Part shown: piece after piece, positions 37,369-45,396 of the stretch | How positions within the stretch are numbered: the first letter of the stretch is position 1 | Layout of the letters: every line of letters begins with the position of its first letter | Assembly (NCBI RefSeq): GCF_004135585.1 | Contig: NZ_CP035501.1 | Span: 1,847,001-1,911,000 of the forward strand | DNA length: 64,000 nt | Origin: Sphingosinicella sp. BN140058 | GTDB taxonomy: Bacteria; Pseudomonadota; Alphaproteobacteria; Sphingomonadales; Sphingomonadaceae | Reading direction: 5' to 3' | Notes under the pieces: generated by a model | Told to the model about the DNA's origin: nothing | Seen by the model: the letters and a program-made list of their open reading frames with translations, nothing else | The model's database searches: none | Translations under genes and position numbers: made by a program

Positions 37369-38678
37369 AGCGGCTGCTGCTCGCGGGTGCCGCGTTGCTC
37401 GCGCTGGCCGGTTGCGGCGAACAGACGATCGATCCGCAGAGCCAGCTTGGCCCGAACCCGCAGCTTCCCGAGCCGCGGCAGGCTCTGCTGCCGGCGATGC
37501 GGATCGCGGAAGTGGTCGGCTGGAAGCAGAACGAAGCGCCGACGGTGCCGAGCGGGCTCGCCATCCGTCAGGTCGCCACCGGCCTGTCCAATCCGCGCAA
37601 CCTCATCGCTTTGCCCAATGGCGACATCCTGGTGGTCGAATCGCGCAAGCAAGGCGCGGAACCGGTGACCCGGCCCAAAGGCATCATTGTCGGCCTGGTG
37701 ATGTCGAAAGCGCATGGCGAAAAGGGCACGCCGCCGCCGAGCAATCGTGTGACCCTGCTGCGCGACGCCAATGCCGACGGCGTTCCCGAGCTCAAGACGG
37801 TGCTGCTCGAGAATCTGAATGCGCCGTTTGGCATCGTCTTCGTCGACAACGCGCTCTACGTCGCCAATACCGACGCGATCGTGCGTTATCCGTATGTGCC
37901 CGGCCAGACCCGGATCACCGCCCCCGGACAGCGTCTCACCGATCTTCCAGCCGGGGAGATCAACCATCATTGGACGAAGAGTCTTGCCGCCAGCCCTGAC
38001 GGCGCCAGCCTCTATGTCGGCATCGGCTCCAACAGCAACGCGATGGAGAACGGCGCCGAGGCGGAGCGCGACCGGGCGATGATCTGGGAAGTCGACCGCG
38101 CAACCGGCCGACACCGTGTCTATGCCAGCGGTCTTCGCAACCCCAACGGCCTGACCTTCTACCCCGGCAGCAACATCTTGTGGGCCGTGATCAACGAGCG
38201 CGACGAGCTCGGCCCCGATCTCGTGCCCGATTATCTCACCTCGGTGCGGCCCGGCGCCTTCTACGGCTGGCCCTATTCCTATTACGGAAAGCATCTCGAT
38301 CCGCGGGTGAAGCCGGAGCAGCCCGCTCTCGTCGCCCGCGCGATCCCGCCCGATTATTCGCTCGGCTCGCACGTCGCGCCGCTCGGCCTCGCCTTCGGCG
38401 CCGGTGGAAGCCTTGGCGGACGCTTCGCCGGCGGCGCCTTCGTCGGCGAGCATGGCAGCTGGAACCGGGATCATTATGCCGGCTACAAGGTCGTCTTCAT
38501 CCCGTTCCAGGCCGGACGGCCCGCCGGCAAGCCGGTGGACGTCGTCACCGACTTCCTCAACGCCGACGGGCAGGCACGCGGACGGCCGGTCGGCCTGGCG
38601 CTCGACCGCACCGGCGCGCTGCTGATCGCCGACGATGTCGGCAACAGCGTCTGGCGGGTCACCGCGACGGGAGGCTAG
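37365..38678 (+). CDS. Sorbosone-dehydrogenase-like beta-propeller lipoprotein
   Basis: A 437-residue lipoprotein. The signal MKRLLLAGAALLALAGC gives a lipobox LAGC with Cys17. The rest is a six-bladed beta-propeller of the glucose/sorbosone dehydrogenase family: ATGLSNPRNLIALPNGDILVVES, RDANADGVPELKTVLLENLN, YVGIGSNSN, YASGLRNPNGLTFYPG, and SHVAPLGLAFGAGG. Some members bind PQQ and oxidise sugars in the periplasm; the key PQQ residues cannot be confirmed by eye. It is translationally coupled to a DUF2231 protein, which could be its membrane partner. The gene ends at a TAG at 38676-38678. Confidence 0.85.
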   Translation: MKRLLLAGAALLALAGCGEQTIDPQSQLGPNPQLPEPRQALLPAMRIAEVVGWKQNEAPTVPSGLAIRQVATGLSNPRNLIALPNGDILVVESRKQGAEPVTRPKGIIVGLVMSKAHGEKGTPPPSNRVTLLRDANADGVPELKTVLLENLNAPFGIVFVDNALYVANTDAIVRYPYVPGQTRITAPGQRLTDLPAGEINHHWTKSLAASPDGASLYVGIGSNSNAMENGAEAERDRAMIWEVDRATGRHRVYASGLRNPNGLTFYPGSNILWAVINERDELGPDLVPDYLTSVRPGAFYGWPYSYYGKHLDPRVKPEQPALVARAIPPDYSLGSHVAPLGLAFGAGGSLGGRFAGGAFVGEHGSWNRDHYAGYKVVFIPFQAGRPAGKPVDVVTDFLNADGQARGRPVGLALDRTGALLIADDVGNSVWRVTATGG

Positions 38679-38758
38679 CCCGAACGGGGCGCACGGAGAC
38701 GTGTCGCGAAAGCGCAACATCATCGGCGTAGACCTTCGGCAAGCCGGAGGAGTGGTCG

Positions 38759-38917
38759 ATGCGCCCGAGAGAAGTCGCCGCAGGCGTGTTCGAGATAGCG
38801 ATGCTGACCTCGGCGCTGCTGCTGTTCCTCGGCCTCGCCGTCATCGGCGTCGGGCTCGGCTGGATCCGCTCAGGCGGTGGCGGCGAGGCCCGGACGGAAA
38901 TCCGCACCGGCCTTTAG
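38759..38917 (+). CDS. Small membrane protein, 52 residues
   Basis: The frame runs from the ATG at 38759 to a TAG at 38917. A very good ribosome site (GGAGGAG) lies 6 nt before the start. The protein begins MRPREVAAGVFEIAMLTSAL and has one long hydrophobic helix ending VIGVGLGW, then a short Gly-rich, charged tail. Its last 48 nt overlap the end of the convergent glycosyltransferase gene. It is 80 nt after the sorbosone-dehydrogenase-like gene and may share its transcript. No family is recognised; confidence rests on the ribosome site and the clean helix. Confidence 0.5.
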   Translation: MRPREVAAGVFEIAMLTSALLLFLGLAVIGVGLGWIRSGGGGEARTEIRTGL

Positions 38918-39913
38918 CGGCACCAGCGCCGAGACGAACTGCCCGGCGCTCGCCGACCAGCTGAACCGTCGGCCGAAAGCGGCGCAGGCAGCGCGATCAC
39001 GAGTCAGCGCCGCGGCGATGGCGTCGTCGAGATCCTCGCGCATCGCGCCGACGCTCTCGTCTAGCACGTCCGCCGGGCCCGGTACCGGAAAGGCGGCAAT
39101 GGGGGTGCCGCAGGCGAGCGCCTCGATCATCCCCAGGCCGAACGTGTCGGTACGGCTGGGGAAGACGAGCGCGTCGGCGCTGGCATAAAGCGACGCGAGC
39201 TCGGCGCCTTGACGGGCGCCGAGAAAGGCGACGTCGGGATATTTGCACTTGAGCGCGGCGAGCAGGGGCCCGTCGCCAACGACGATCTTGCTGCCGGCGT
39301 GGCGCGCGCGCAGGAAGGCCTCGACATTCTTCTCGACGGCGAGGCGGCCGACATGCAGCAGGATCGGTCCTGGCAGCCGCTGCAGCCGCGGATGCACCGG
39401 TGCATCGGGCCCGAAGCAGGACAGGTCGACGCCGCGGCTCCACAATCGTGTCTGGCCGAGGCCCTGCCGATCGAGTTGCACGGCGACGGCCCGGGTCGAC
39501 ACCAGGATGGCGGCGGCAGGACGGTGGAAGCGGCGGATGAACGGCCAGAAGGCGGCCGCCGGCAAGCGCGTGCGCCGCGCCAGATAGTCCGGGAATTGGG
39601 TGTGGTAGGCCGTAGTGAACGGATGGCCGCGGCGCAGGCACCAGCGCCGCGCTGCAAGGCCCAGCGGTCCTTCGGTGGCGATGTGGATCGCCTCCGGTGC
39701 GAATGCCTCGATCCTTCTGCCGATCGCGGCAGCGCCGGCGAGCGCAAGCCGTATCTCCGGATAGGTCGGGCATGGCAGCGAACGGAAGAGATCGGGCGCG
39801 ATCAGGCCGACGACATGCCCCATCTGCTGAAGAGCGTCGCGGGTCGCCTGCAGGGTGCGCACCACGCCGTTGACCTGGGGTGCCCAGGCATCGGTGACAA
39901 TCAGAATGCGCAT
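38870..39913 (-). CDS. Glycosyltransferase family 4 (mannosyltransferase-like)
   Basis: A 347-residue GT-B enzyme. MRILIVTDAWAPQVNGVVRTLQ is the N-terminus seen in GDP-mannose/UDP-glucose-type GT4 enzymes (MgtA/PimB-like), with HIATEGPLGLAARRWC and FTTAYHTQFPDYLARR next. The donor half has LLHVGRLAVEKNVEAFL, KIVVGDGP, FPSRTDTFGLGMIEALACGTPIAAFPV. It probably glycosylates a diacylglycerol or a surface glycolipid at the inner membrane. Its ATG overlaps the stop of the upstream phosphatase reading frame as TGATG. The C-terminus overlaps the small protein at 38759-38917 tail to tail. Confidence 0.88.
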   Translation of the reverse strand: MRILIVTDAWAPQVNGVVRTLQATRDALQQMGHVVGLIAPDLFRSLPCPTYPEIRLALAGAAAIGRRIEAFAPEAIHIATEGPLGLAARRWCLRRGHPFTTAYHTQFPDYLARRTRLPAAAFWPFIRRFHRPAAAILVSTRAVAVQLDRQGLGQTRLWSRGVDLSCFGPDAPVHPRLQRLPGPILLHVGRLAVEKNVEAFLRARHAGSKIVVGDGPLLAALKCKYPDVAFLGARQGAELASLYASADALVFPSRTDTFGLGMIEALACGTPIAAFPVPGPADVLDESVGAMREDLDDAIAAALTRDRAACAAFGRRFSWSASAGQFVSALVPLKAGADFRPGLAATA

Positions 39914-40791
39914 CAGGCGGCCGCCTTCAGCCCCGCTTCGCGGCCGCGCGCCGCAATCTCGTCGGCCCAGTGGAGGATTTCCATCCGGCCATCGTCATGT
40001 TCGACGAGCGCGGTGCAGCTTTCGACCCAGTCGCCGTCATTATAGTAAGCGACGCCGCCGAACGTCCGGGCTTCGGCAGTGTGGATGTGCCCGCAGACGA
40101 CGCCGTCGACCTGCTGGACCGAGGCCGCATGGGCGACGGTTTCCTCAAAACGCGAGATGAAGGCAACCGCGTCCTTGACCTTGTGCTTGGCGTGCTTCGA
40201 CAGCGACCAATAAGGCAGATCGAAGCGGCGGCGCACCGCATTCACCACCACGTTGAGCTAGAGGAGGAAGGTGTAGGCGGCGTCGCCGAGGAAGGCGAGC
40301 CACGGCTGCGCCATGACCACCGCGTCGAATTCGTCGCCATGCAGGACGAGCAGGCGCCGGCCATCGGCGGTGACGTGGACCGCGCGGCGGCGGATCTGCA
40401 CGCCGCCGAAGCTGGTGCCGGCGAACTGGCGGAACATCTGGTCGTGATTGCCGGGAATGTAGACGACCTCGGTGCCGCGCTTGGCCCGCTTCATCACCCG
40501 CCGGACGATCGCATTGTGGCGCTCGGGCCAGTAGAAGCGCTTCTTCAGCCGCCAGCCGTCGATGATGTCGCCGACCAGGTACAGCTTGTCGCTGTCGACA
40601 TGGTCGAGAAAGTCGATCAGCAGCCGATCGTTACAGCCGCGGGTGCCGAGATGGACGTCGGAGATCCAGATCGTGCGATAGCGGCGGCGCGGCGCGCCGG
40701 ACGGCCCGAAGGTCCGATCGACTTTGGCGAGGCGCTTGCGCAAGTCCGTCACCGGACGAAGCGCCGGATCTTCGCTGTCCCGAGGCTGCAT
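39913..40791 (-). pseudogene. LpxH-like metallophosphoesterase interrupted by an in-frame TAG
   Basis: One continuous frame of 293 codons would encode a UDP-2,3-diacylglucosamine-diphosphatase-like enzyme, but codon 178 is TAG (40258-40260). The first part (177 residues) has the metal motifs WISDVHLGTRG, VGDIIDGW, IPGNHDQMF and VLHGDEFD. The second part, in the same frame, resumes with LNVVVNAVRRRFDLPYWS and has the last metal motif CGHIHTAEA. A product stopped at TAG would lack the GHIH ligands. GGGGAAC precedes the ATG at 40791. Possibilities are a recent nonsense mutation, a sequencing error, or read-through; GTG codons at 40249-40251 could restart the second part. The downstream glycosyltransferase overlaps its end. 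Confidence 0.8.
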
Positions 40792-41136
40792 GTCGTTCCC
40801 CTGTGCAGTTGGGCCCTTATCTCCGCTTATTGTGACAATTCGAATCGTGCTTCCGACGGCGGCGATGCAGGTCGCCTCGCCCTGTCACCCGAAAGAGTTC
40901 ACCGGCCTTCCTGGAAAACGGGCGTGCGAGTCGGCCGTCTCGTGCCCGTATCGGCACAAAAGCCGGCAAAAAGCGCGGATCGGCACCGTAGAGTCACGGT
41001 ATTCCGTCTCCGCAGGAGACGCTTCTCTCCCCTGCGGCCGTTCAAAGGCTTGATTTTCGCTGCCAAATCACCAATTGGGACTTGCCGTGCACCTCCTCCT
41101 CGCACGGTGCGTTCCCCCAACAGCCGATAGGCAGAC
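40792..41136. other. 345-nt divergent gap without a gene
   Basis: It separates the LpxH-like frame from the HTH-like gene. It holds an imperfect stem (ACGGGC...CTCG-TGCCCGT, 40918-40949), a 7-bp stem CGTCTCC-GCA-GGAGACG (41005-41021) and a CCGTGC/GCACGG pair. None is a convincing terminator or promoter. No ORF with a good start and coding character is seen. Confidence 0.4.
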
Positions 41137-41520
41137 ATGGCCATTCTCACTTGCCCGCCCGATTTCGCGGATCACGCCCCTGTTAAGACCAACCGGCAGC
41201 TCGCCGAGAAATATGGGGTCGGCGAAAAAACCATCACGCGATGGCGCAAGGAGACCGGCTGCACCGCGACCATCCGCCCGTTCGCCAGCGCCGCTCTGCC
41301 CAAGCAGCACGTGCCGTCGATCAGCCCCGGCGTTGCGAGTGAAGCCGCGCAGTTCCTGCGCAAGACCTATCGCCCGGTCTATCACCGGATCATCGAGGGC
41401 AAGGAATTCCGCGGCCAATATGTCGTCGGGACCCAGGTCCTGACCGAGGAAGAGGTCGTCAGCCTCGCCGAGGAAAAGGGTTTCCAGCGCTACAACCGCC
41501 TGTTCGACATCGCCAGCTGA
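41137..41520 (+). CDS. Small protein with a predicted helix-turn-helix
   Basis: A 127-residue protein. Residues ~17-42 read KTNRQLAEKYGVGEKTITRWRK, a plausible helix-turn-helix of the kind found in small phage-like or MarR/HTH_23-type proteins. The rest (AAQFLRKTYRPVYHRIIEGKEF through EEEVVSLAEEKGFQRYNRLFDI) is helical with no domain I recognise. It has no signal peptide or membrane segment. It stands alone between a 345-nt gap and a strong hairpin, so it is probably monocistronic. A DNA-binding role is a guess from the motif. Confidence 0.6.
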   Translation: MAILTCPPDFADHAPVKTNRQLAEKYGVGEKTITRWRKETGCTATIRPFASAALPKQHVPSISPGVASEAAQFLRKTYRPVYHRIIEGKEFRGQYVVGTQVLTEEEVVSLAEEKGFQRYNRLFDIAS

Positions 41521-41564
41521 TCGCGCTGCGCCGTACCGGCGCACGTTCAGCCGACATCGACATC

Positions 41565-41602
41565 CCTCCAGCCTGGCGCGGCCTCCCGCGCCAGGCTGGA
41601 GG
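41565..41602 (+). terminator. Perfect 17-bp hairpin after the HTH-like gene
   Basis: CCTCCAGCCTGGCGCGG (41565-41581) pairs with 41586-41602 without a mismatch around a CCTC loop. It begins 45 nt after the stop codon. No T-run follows, so it may terminate by another route or protect the transcript 3' end. Confidence 0.55.
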
Positions 41603-41706
41603 CGCATGAAGATAGCCTCCGGCTCGTCACCCGTCCGTCATCCGATTGTCGCCGCACCGTCATCCCTGCCGCCTAGGGCGCGTCGAAACGGATGCGGGGA
41701 ACGGAC

Positions 41707-44283
41707 ATGCGGATCGATCTTCTTTGCGGCGCGGCAATCGTCGCCACGGCCGGCGGACCGGCGTTGGCGCAGCAGGCGGAGACTGCTCCGGCGGAGGACG
41801 CGATCGTCGTCACCGGGCAGCGGGCGCAACAGGCGCGATCGATCGCGCTGAAGCGGGACGCACTCGGCATCACCGACGTGGCCTCAGCCGACGAGATCGG
41901 TCAGCTGCCGGACCGCAACGTTGCCGAAGTGGTAGAGCGCCTGCCCGGCGTCGGCGTTCAATATGACCAGGGCGAAGGCCGCTACGTCGCGGTGCGCGGC
42001 GTGCCGTCCGATCTCAATTCCTACACGGTCAACGGCTTCGAGATCGGCAATCCCGACGGCAACACCCGGCGCCTGCCGCTCGACGTCATTTCGGGCCAGC
42101 TGCTCAACCGGGTCGAGGTGTCCAAGCTCAAGACCGCCGACCAGGAGGGCCAGGGACTCGGCGCGACGATCAATCTCGTCACCCAGACGGCCTTCGACTT
42201 TCGCGCGCCGTTCGCGCTTCAGGCCAATGTTCAGGCCGGCTATCAGGAATTGAACGACAAGGTTCCGGTCCGCGGCGATCTCAGCGTCGGCGGCCGCTTC
42301 GGCGCCGACCGGCAATTCGGCCTGCTGCTCGGCGGAAGCTATTCGAAGCGCGATTTCCAGAGCTTCGGCCTCTATCCGGACGATTGGGCACCGGTCGCCG
42401 GCGCCACGCGCGGCGGGCTTCCGATCAACCTCAAATATACCGACTATCGTCTGGAGCGAGAGCGGATCGGCGCCACCGGATCATTCGACTGGCGGCCGAG
42501 CGACGATCATCAATTCCATGTCCGCGGGATCTACAGCCGATTCACCGAAGACGAATATCGCCAGCGTTACCGGCTCGACTTCGCCGACGGCGGCCAGGCG
42601 CTGGTGGCCAGCGGCGCGCTGGTGCTCGCGCCCGATGGGCTCAGCGGCAGCTCCACCGCAACCGCGCAGCGCTCCGATCTCCGGCTCGAATATAAGGAGA
42701 AATCGGTGCTCGCAGGCATGATCGGCGGGACCAGCCGCTTCGGCCCCTGGACCCTCGATTACGGCGCGTCGCGGACCCACAACGAAGTCATCGAGCCAAA
42801 TCAGCTCTGGCAGTTCCGCAACGCGTCCGCTATCGGCGCGGTCGATTTCGATTTCAGCGACAGGTTGTTCACCGCGGCGCCGCGCATACCGGTCGGCGCC
42901 TCCAACCTCCAGTTCCGCCAATATACAGCGCAAGACGAACGCGGCGAGGAAGATATCTGGGCGTTCCGCGCGGATGCCAGGCGCGCGCTCGCGCTGGGGG
43001 CGGAGAGCTTCGTCAAATTCGGCGCCAAATATCGGACGACCGACAAGAGCTTCGACGTCGCCAACGACATCTACAATCGGGGCACGACCGCGAACCGGTT
43101 CACCCTGGTCGGGCTCGCCGGCCCGGCTGCGGACGTCCGCGTCGGCGGCGGCCGTACCTACGTCATCGCTCCGACCATCGATGCCGACCTGATCCGCGCC
43201 TTCACCGACGGGAGGCTCGGATCCGCCCAGTTCGTCCGCGACGACGCGGCAAGCCTCGTCAACCAGACGGTGTCCGATCTCGAACTCGAGGAGGACGTGC
43301 TGGCCGGCTACGCCATGGCGGACCTCGATCTCGGAGCCATCGCGCTCACCGCCGGCCTGCGCGTGGAGCGTACCAGCCTCGACATTGCCGGCTTTCAGCT
43401 TGCCGGCGCTACCGTGCTGCCGGTCTCCCAACAGAGTGATTATACCAACTGGCTGCCGAGCCTCATCCTCCGTATCGCTCCGGCGGACGATGTGGTCGTC
43501 AGGCTCGGTTACAGCCGCAGCGTCGGCCGGCCGAGCTACGCCAGCCTTTCGCCCGGCGGACAGATCGTCGCCGAGGGCGACGAGGCCGACGTATCGCTCG
43601 GCAACCCGACGCTCCGCCCCTATGTCGCGGACTCGCTCGATGCCACCGGCGAGTGGTATTTCGCGCCAGGCGGCCTGCTCAGCCTTGGCGCCTTCGCCAA
43701 GTTCATCAGGAACCCGATTTTCAGCGCCACCTTCCAGACCGACAATGGCAGCGTCGGCGGGGCCGATTATGATCGGATCACCTTCACCCAGCCGCAAAAT
43801 GGCGAGAGCGCCGACATCATCGGGCTCGAGGCGTCCTATCAGCAGCAATTCAGCTTCCTGCCGGGGCTGCTTTCCGGCTTCGGCGTCAATCTCAACGTCA
43901 CCCTGCTCGATTCGACGTTGCGGGTTCCCGGCACGACCGGAGCGGACCGAACCACCGGCTTCCCCGAGCAATCCGATCTGCTCTGGGGCGCCCAGCTCTT
44001 CTACCAGAAGGGTCCGATCGAGGCTTCGCTCGCTTACCACCATACCGGCCGGGCGCTGATCGCGGCGGATGCCGATCCGAACGCCGATCAGTATAATGAC
44101 GATCTTCGCCGTCTCGATGCAAAGCTGAGCGTCGCCGTGACCGACCGATTCACCCTGTTCTTCGAAGGCCAGAACCTCACCGACGAACCGACCCGCCAAT
44201 ATCAGGGCGGACACCGGGACTGGGTGATCCAGAACGAGCGCTACGGCCGCACCTTCTGGGCCGGCGTGTCGGCGCATTTCTGA
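41707..44283 (+). CDS. TonB-dependent outer membrane receptor
   Basis: About 858 residues from the ATG at 41707, giving the signal MRIDLLCGAAIVATAGGP...ALAQQ. The TonB box region is EDAIVVTGQRAQ. The plug has ADEIGQLPDRNVAEVVERLPGV, YVAVRGVPSDLNSYTVNG and NRVEVSKLKTADQEGQGLGATINLVT, typical of the Xanthomonas/Caulobacter/sphingomonad-type receptors (TIGR01782-like) often used for glycans. The barrel ends with GRTFWAGVSAHF and the terminal Phe. Its stop overlaps the start of the next gene as TGATG, so both products are likely made together. The ligand is not readable. Confidence 0.93.
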   Translation: MRIDLLCGAAIVATAGGPALAQQAETAPAEDAIVVTGQRAQQARSIALKRDALGITDVASADEIGQLPDRNVAEVVERLPGVGVQYDQGEGRYVAVRGVPSDLNSYTVNGFEIGNPDGNTRRLPLDVISGQLLNRVEVSKLKTADQEGQGLGATINLVTQTAFDFRAPFALQANVQAGYQELNDKVPVRGDLSVGGRFGADRQFGLLLGGSYSKRDFQSFGLYPDDWAPVAGATRGGLPINLKYTDYRLERERIGATGSFDWRPSDDHQFHVRGIYSRFTEDEYRQRYRLDFADGGQALVASGALVLAPDGLSGSSTATAQRSDLRLEYKEKSVLAGMIGGTSRFGPWTLDYGASRTHNEVIEPNQLWQFRNASAIGAVDFDFSDRLFTAAPRIPVGASNLQFRQYTAQDERGEEDIWAFRADARRALALGAESFVKFGAKYRTTDKSFDVANDIYNRGTTANRFTLVGLAGPAADVRVGGGRTYVIAPTIDADLIRAFTDGRLGSAQFVRDDAASLVNQTVSDLELEEDVLAGYAMADLDLGAIALTAGLRVERTSLDIAGFQLAGATVLPVSQQSDYTNWLPSLILRIAPADDVVVRLGYSRSVGRPSYASLSPGGQIVAEGDEADVSLGNPTLRPYVADSLDATGEWYFAPGGLLSLGAFAKFIRNPIFSATFQTDNGSVGGADYDRITFTQPQNGESADIIGLEASYQQQFSFLPGLLSGFGVNLNVTLLDSTLRVPGTTGADRTTGFPEQSDLLWGAQLFYQKGPIEASLAYHHTGRALIAADADPNADQYNDDLRRLDAKLSVAVTDRFTLFFEGQNLTDEPTRQYQGGHRDWVIQNERYGRTFWAGVSAHF

Positions 44284-45062
44284 TGCTGGCCGCCGCCATC
44301 GCGCTGATGCTTGCGCCCGCGGCACTGCCGCCGGCTCGCGAGGAAATGCGCCTGCCGGCCGAGGAGGCGCGCCAGGGCGTCGCGGCCGACGCGCGGTTCG
44401 TCTATGCGATCTCGAACGCCCAGATCGGCAAGTACGATCGGCGCAGCGGCAAGCGGGTGACCGGCTGGACGGGCGACCCCGCGCAGTTCATCCACATGAA
44501 CAGCTGCACGATCGTCGCCAGGGCGCTGGTCTGCGCCGCGTCAAACTATCCCGACGTGCCGATGGCGAGCTCGATCGAATGGTTCGATCTGGCCAGCCTG
44601 CGCCACATCAAGAGCCGCAGCCTGGGGCCCGGCCGCGGATCGCTGACCTGGCTCGAATGGCATGACGGCAGCTGGTGGGCCTGCTTCGCCAATTACGACG
44701 ACAAGGGCGCGGATGCCGGCCGCGACCATCGCGCGACCACGCTCGTCCGCTTCGACCGCAACTTCGTCGAGCAGGGCGCCTGGCTGTTCCCGAAGACCGT
44801 GCTCGCGCTTTTTGCGCCCTATTCCTCGTCCGGCGGGGCGTGGGGCAAGGACGGCCTGCTCTACGTCACCGGCCACGACCGTCCCGAACTGTACGCGCTA
44901 CAACTGCCCAAGGCGGGCTCGCGGCTCGAACATGTCGCGACGATCCCGATCCCGACGCCCGGCCAGGCGATCCAGTGGGATCGATCGGACCCGACCCTGC
45001 TCTGGTCGCTCGATCGCGGGCGCAAGGCGCTGGTGGCGAGCCGGGTGAGTGTCGGCAAGTGA
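44283..45062 (+). CDS. Secreted beta-propeller-like protein coupled to TonB receptor
   Basis: A 259-residue protein with an N-terminal signal (MLAAAIALMLAPAALPPA). Motif-like segments VAADARFVYAISNAQIGKYDRRSGKRV, DPAQFIHMNSCTIVARALVCAASNYPD, SIEWFDLASLRHIKSRSLG and LTWLEWHDGSWWACFANYDDKG suggest a small beta-propeller or similar repeat fold. I know no named enzyme family for it. The TGATG overlap with the TonB receptor points to a shared substrate, perhaps as a periplasmic binding or processing protein. It precedes two sphingomonad repeats and a convergent hydrolase. Confidence 0.65.
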   Translation: MLAAAIALMLAPAALPPAREEMRLPAEEARQGVAADARFVYAISNAQIGKYDRRSGKRVTGWTGDPAQFIHMNSCTIVARALVCAASNYPDVPMASSIEWFDLASLRHIKSRSLGPGRGSLTWLEWHDGSWWACFANYDDKGADAGRDHRATTLVRFDRNFVEQGAWLFPKTVLALFAPYSSSGGAWGKDGLLYVTGHDRPELYALQLPKAGSRLEHVATIPIPTPGQAIQWDRSDPTLLWSLDRGRKALVASRVSVGK

Positions 45063-45080
45063 GCATCAAAACCCCAGGGA

Positions 45081-45168
45081 CCCGTTCGGCTGAGCTCGTC
45101 GAAGCCCTTCCCTTTCCGTTGGGGAACAAGGTGAAGGCGTGGGCTTCGACAGGCTCAGCCCGAACGGG
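45081..45168. repeat. Sphingomonad inverted repeat, copy B
   Basis: The left arm CCCGTTCGGCTGAGCTCGTC followed by GAAGCCC, slightly eroded with one G lost, faces the right arm GGGCTTCGACAGGCTCAGCC through CGAACGGG. It follows the secreted-protein gene in a convergent gap. It may end that transcript. Confidence 0.8.
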
Positions 45169-45252
45169 CCTCGGGGGTGAGGGCGATTCTCGTTCGCCTG
45201 CCCGGGCGCAGCGTTGAATCAAACTATCAAAGAACGCTCCATCGCTAGACAG

Positions 45253-45341
45253 CCGTTCGGGGTGAGCCTGTCGAACCCCTCCCGTTTCCTGGCCCCAAGC
45301 AACAAGAAGGAGTGGGCTTCGACGGGCTCAGCCCGAACGGG
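45253..45341. repeat. Sphingomonad inverted repeat, copy C
   Basis: The left arm CCGTTCGGGGTGAGCCTGTC followed by GAACCCC faces the right arm GGGCTTCGACGGGCTCAGCC through CGAACGGG. It is 84 nt after copy B in the same 334-nt convergent gap, giving a tandem pair. The GAACCCC in the left arm breaks one pair with the right arm. Confidence 0.8.
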
Positions 45342-45396
45342 TTAGAACGGATCGCAGGCCACCCGCATTCCGGGCGCAGTGGAGGCGCCGGTCCCC

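Noticed and set aside
42481..44325. 614-codon minus-strand ORF opposite the TonB receptor
   Set aside because: The TonB receptor on the plus strand is complete; the antisense frame has no motif.
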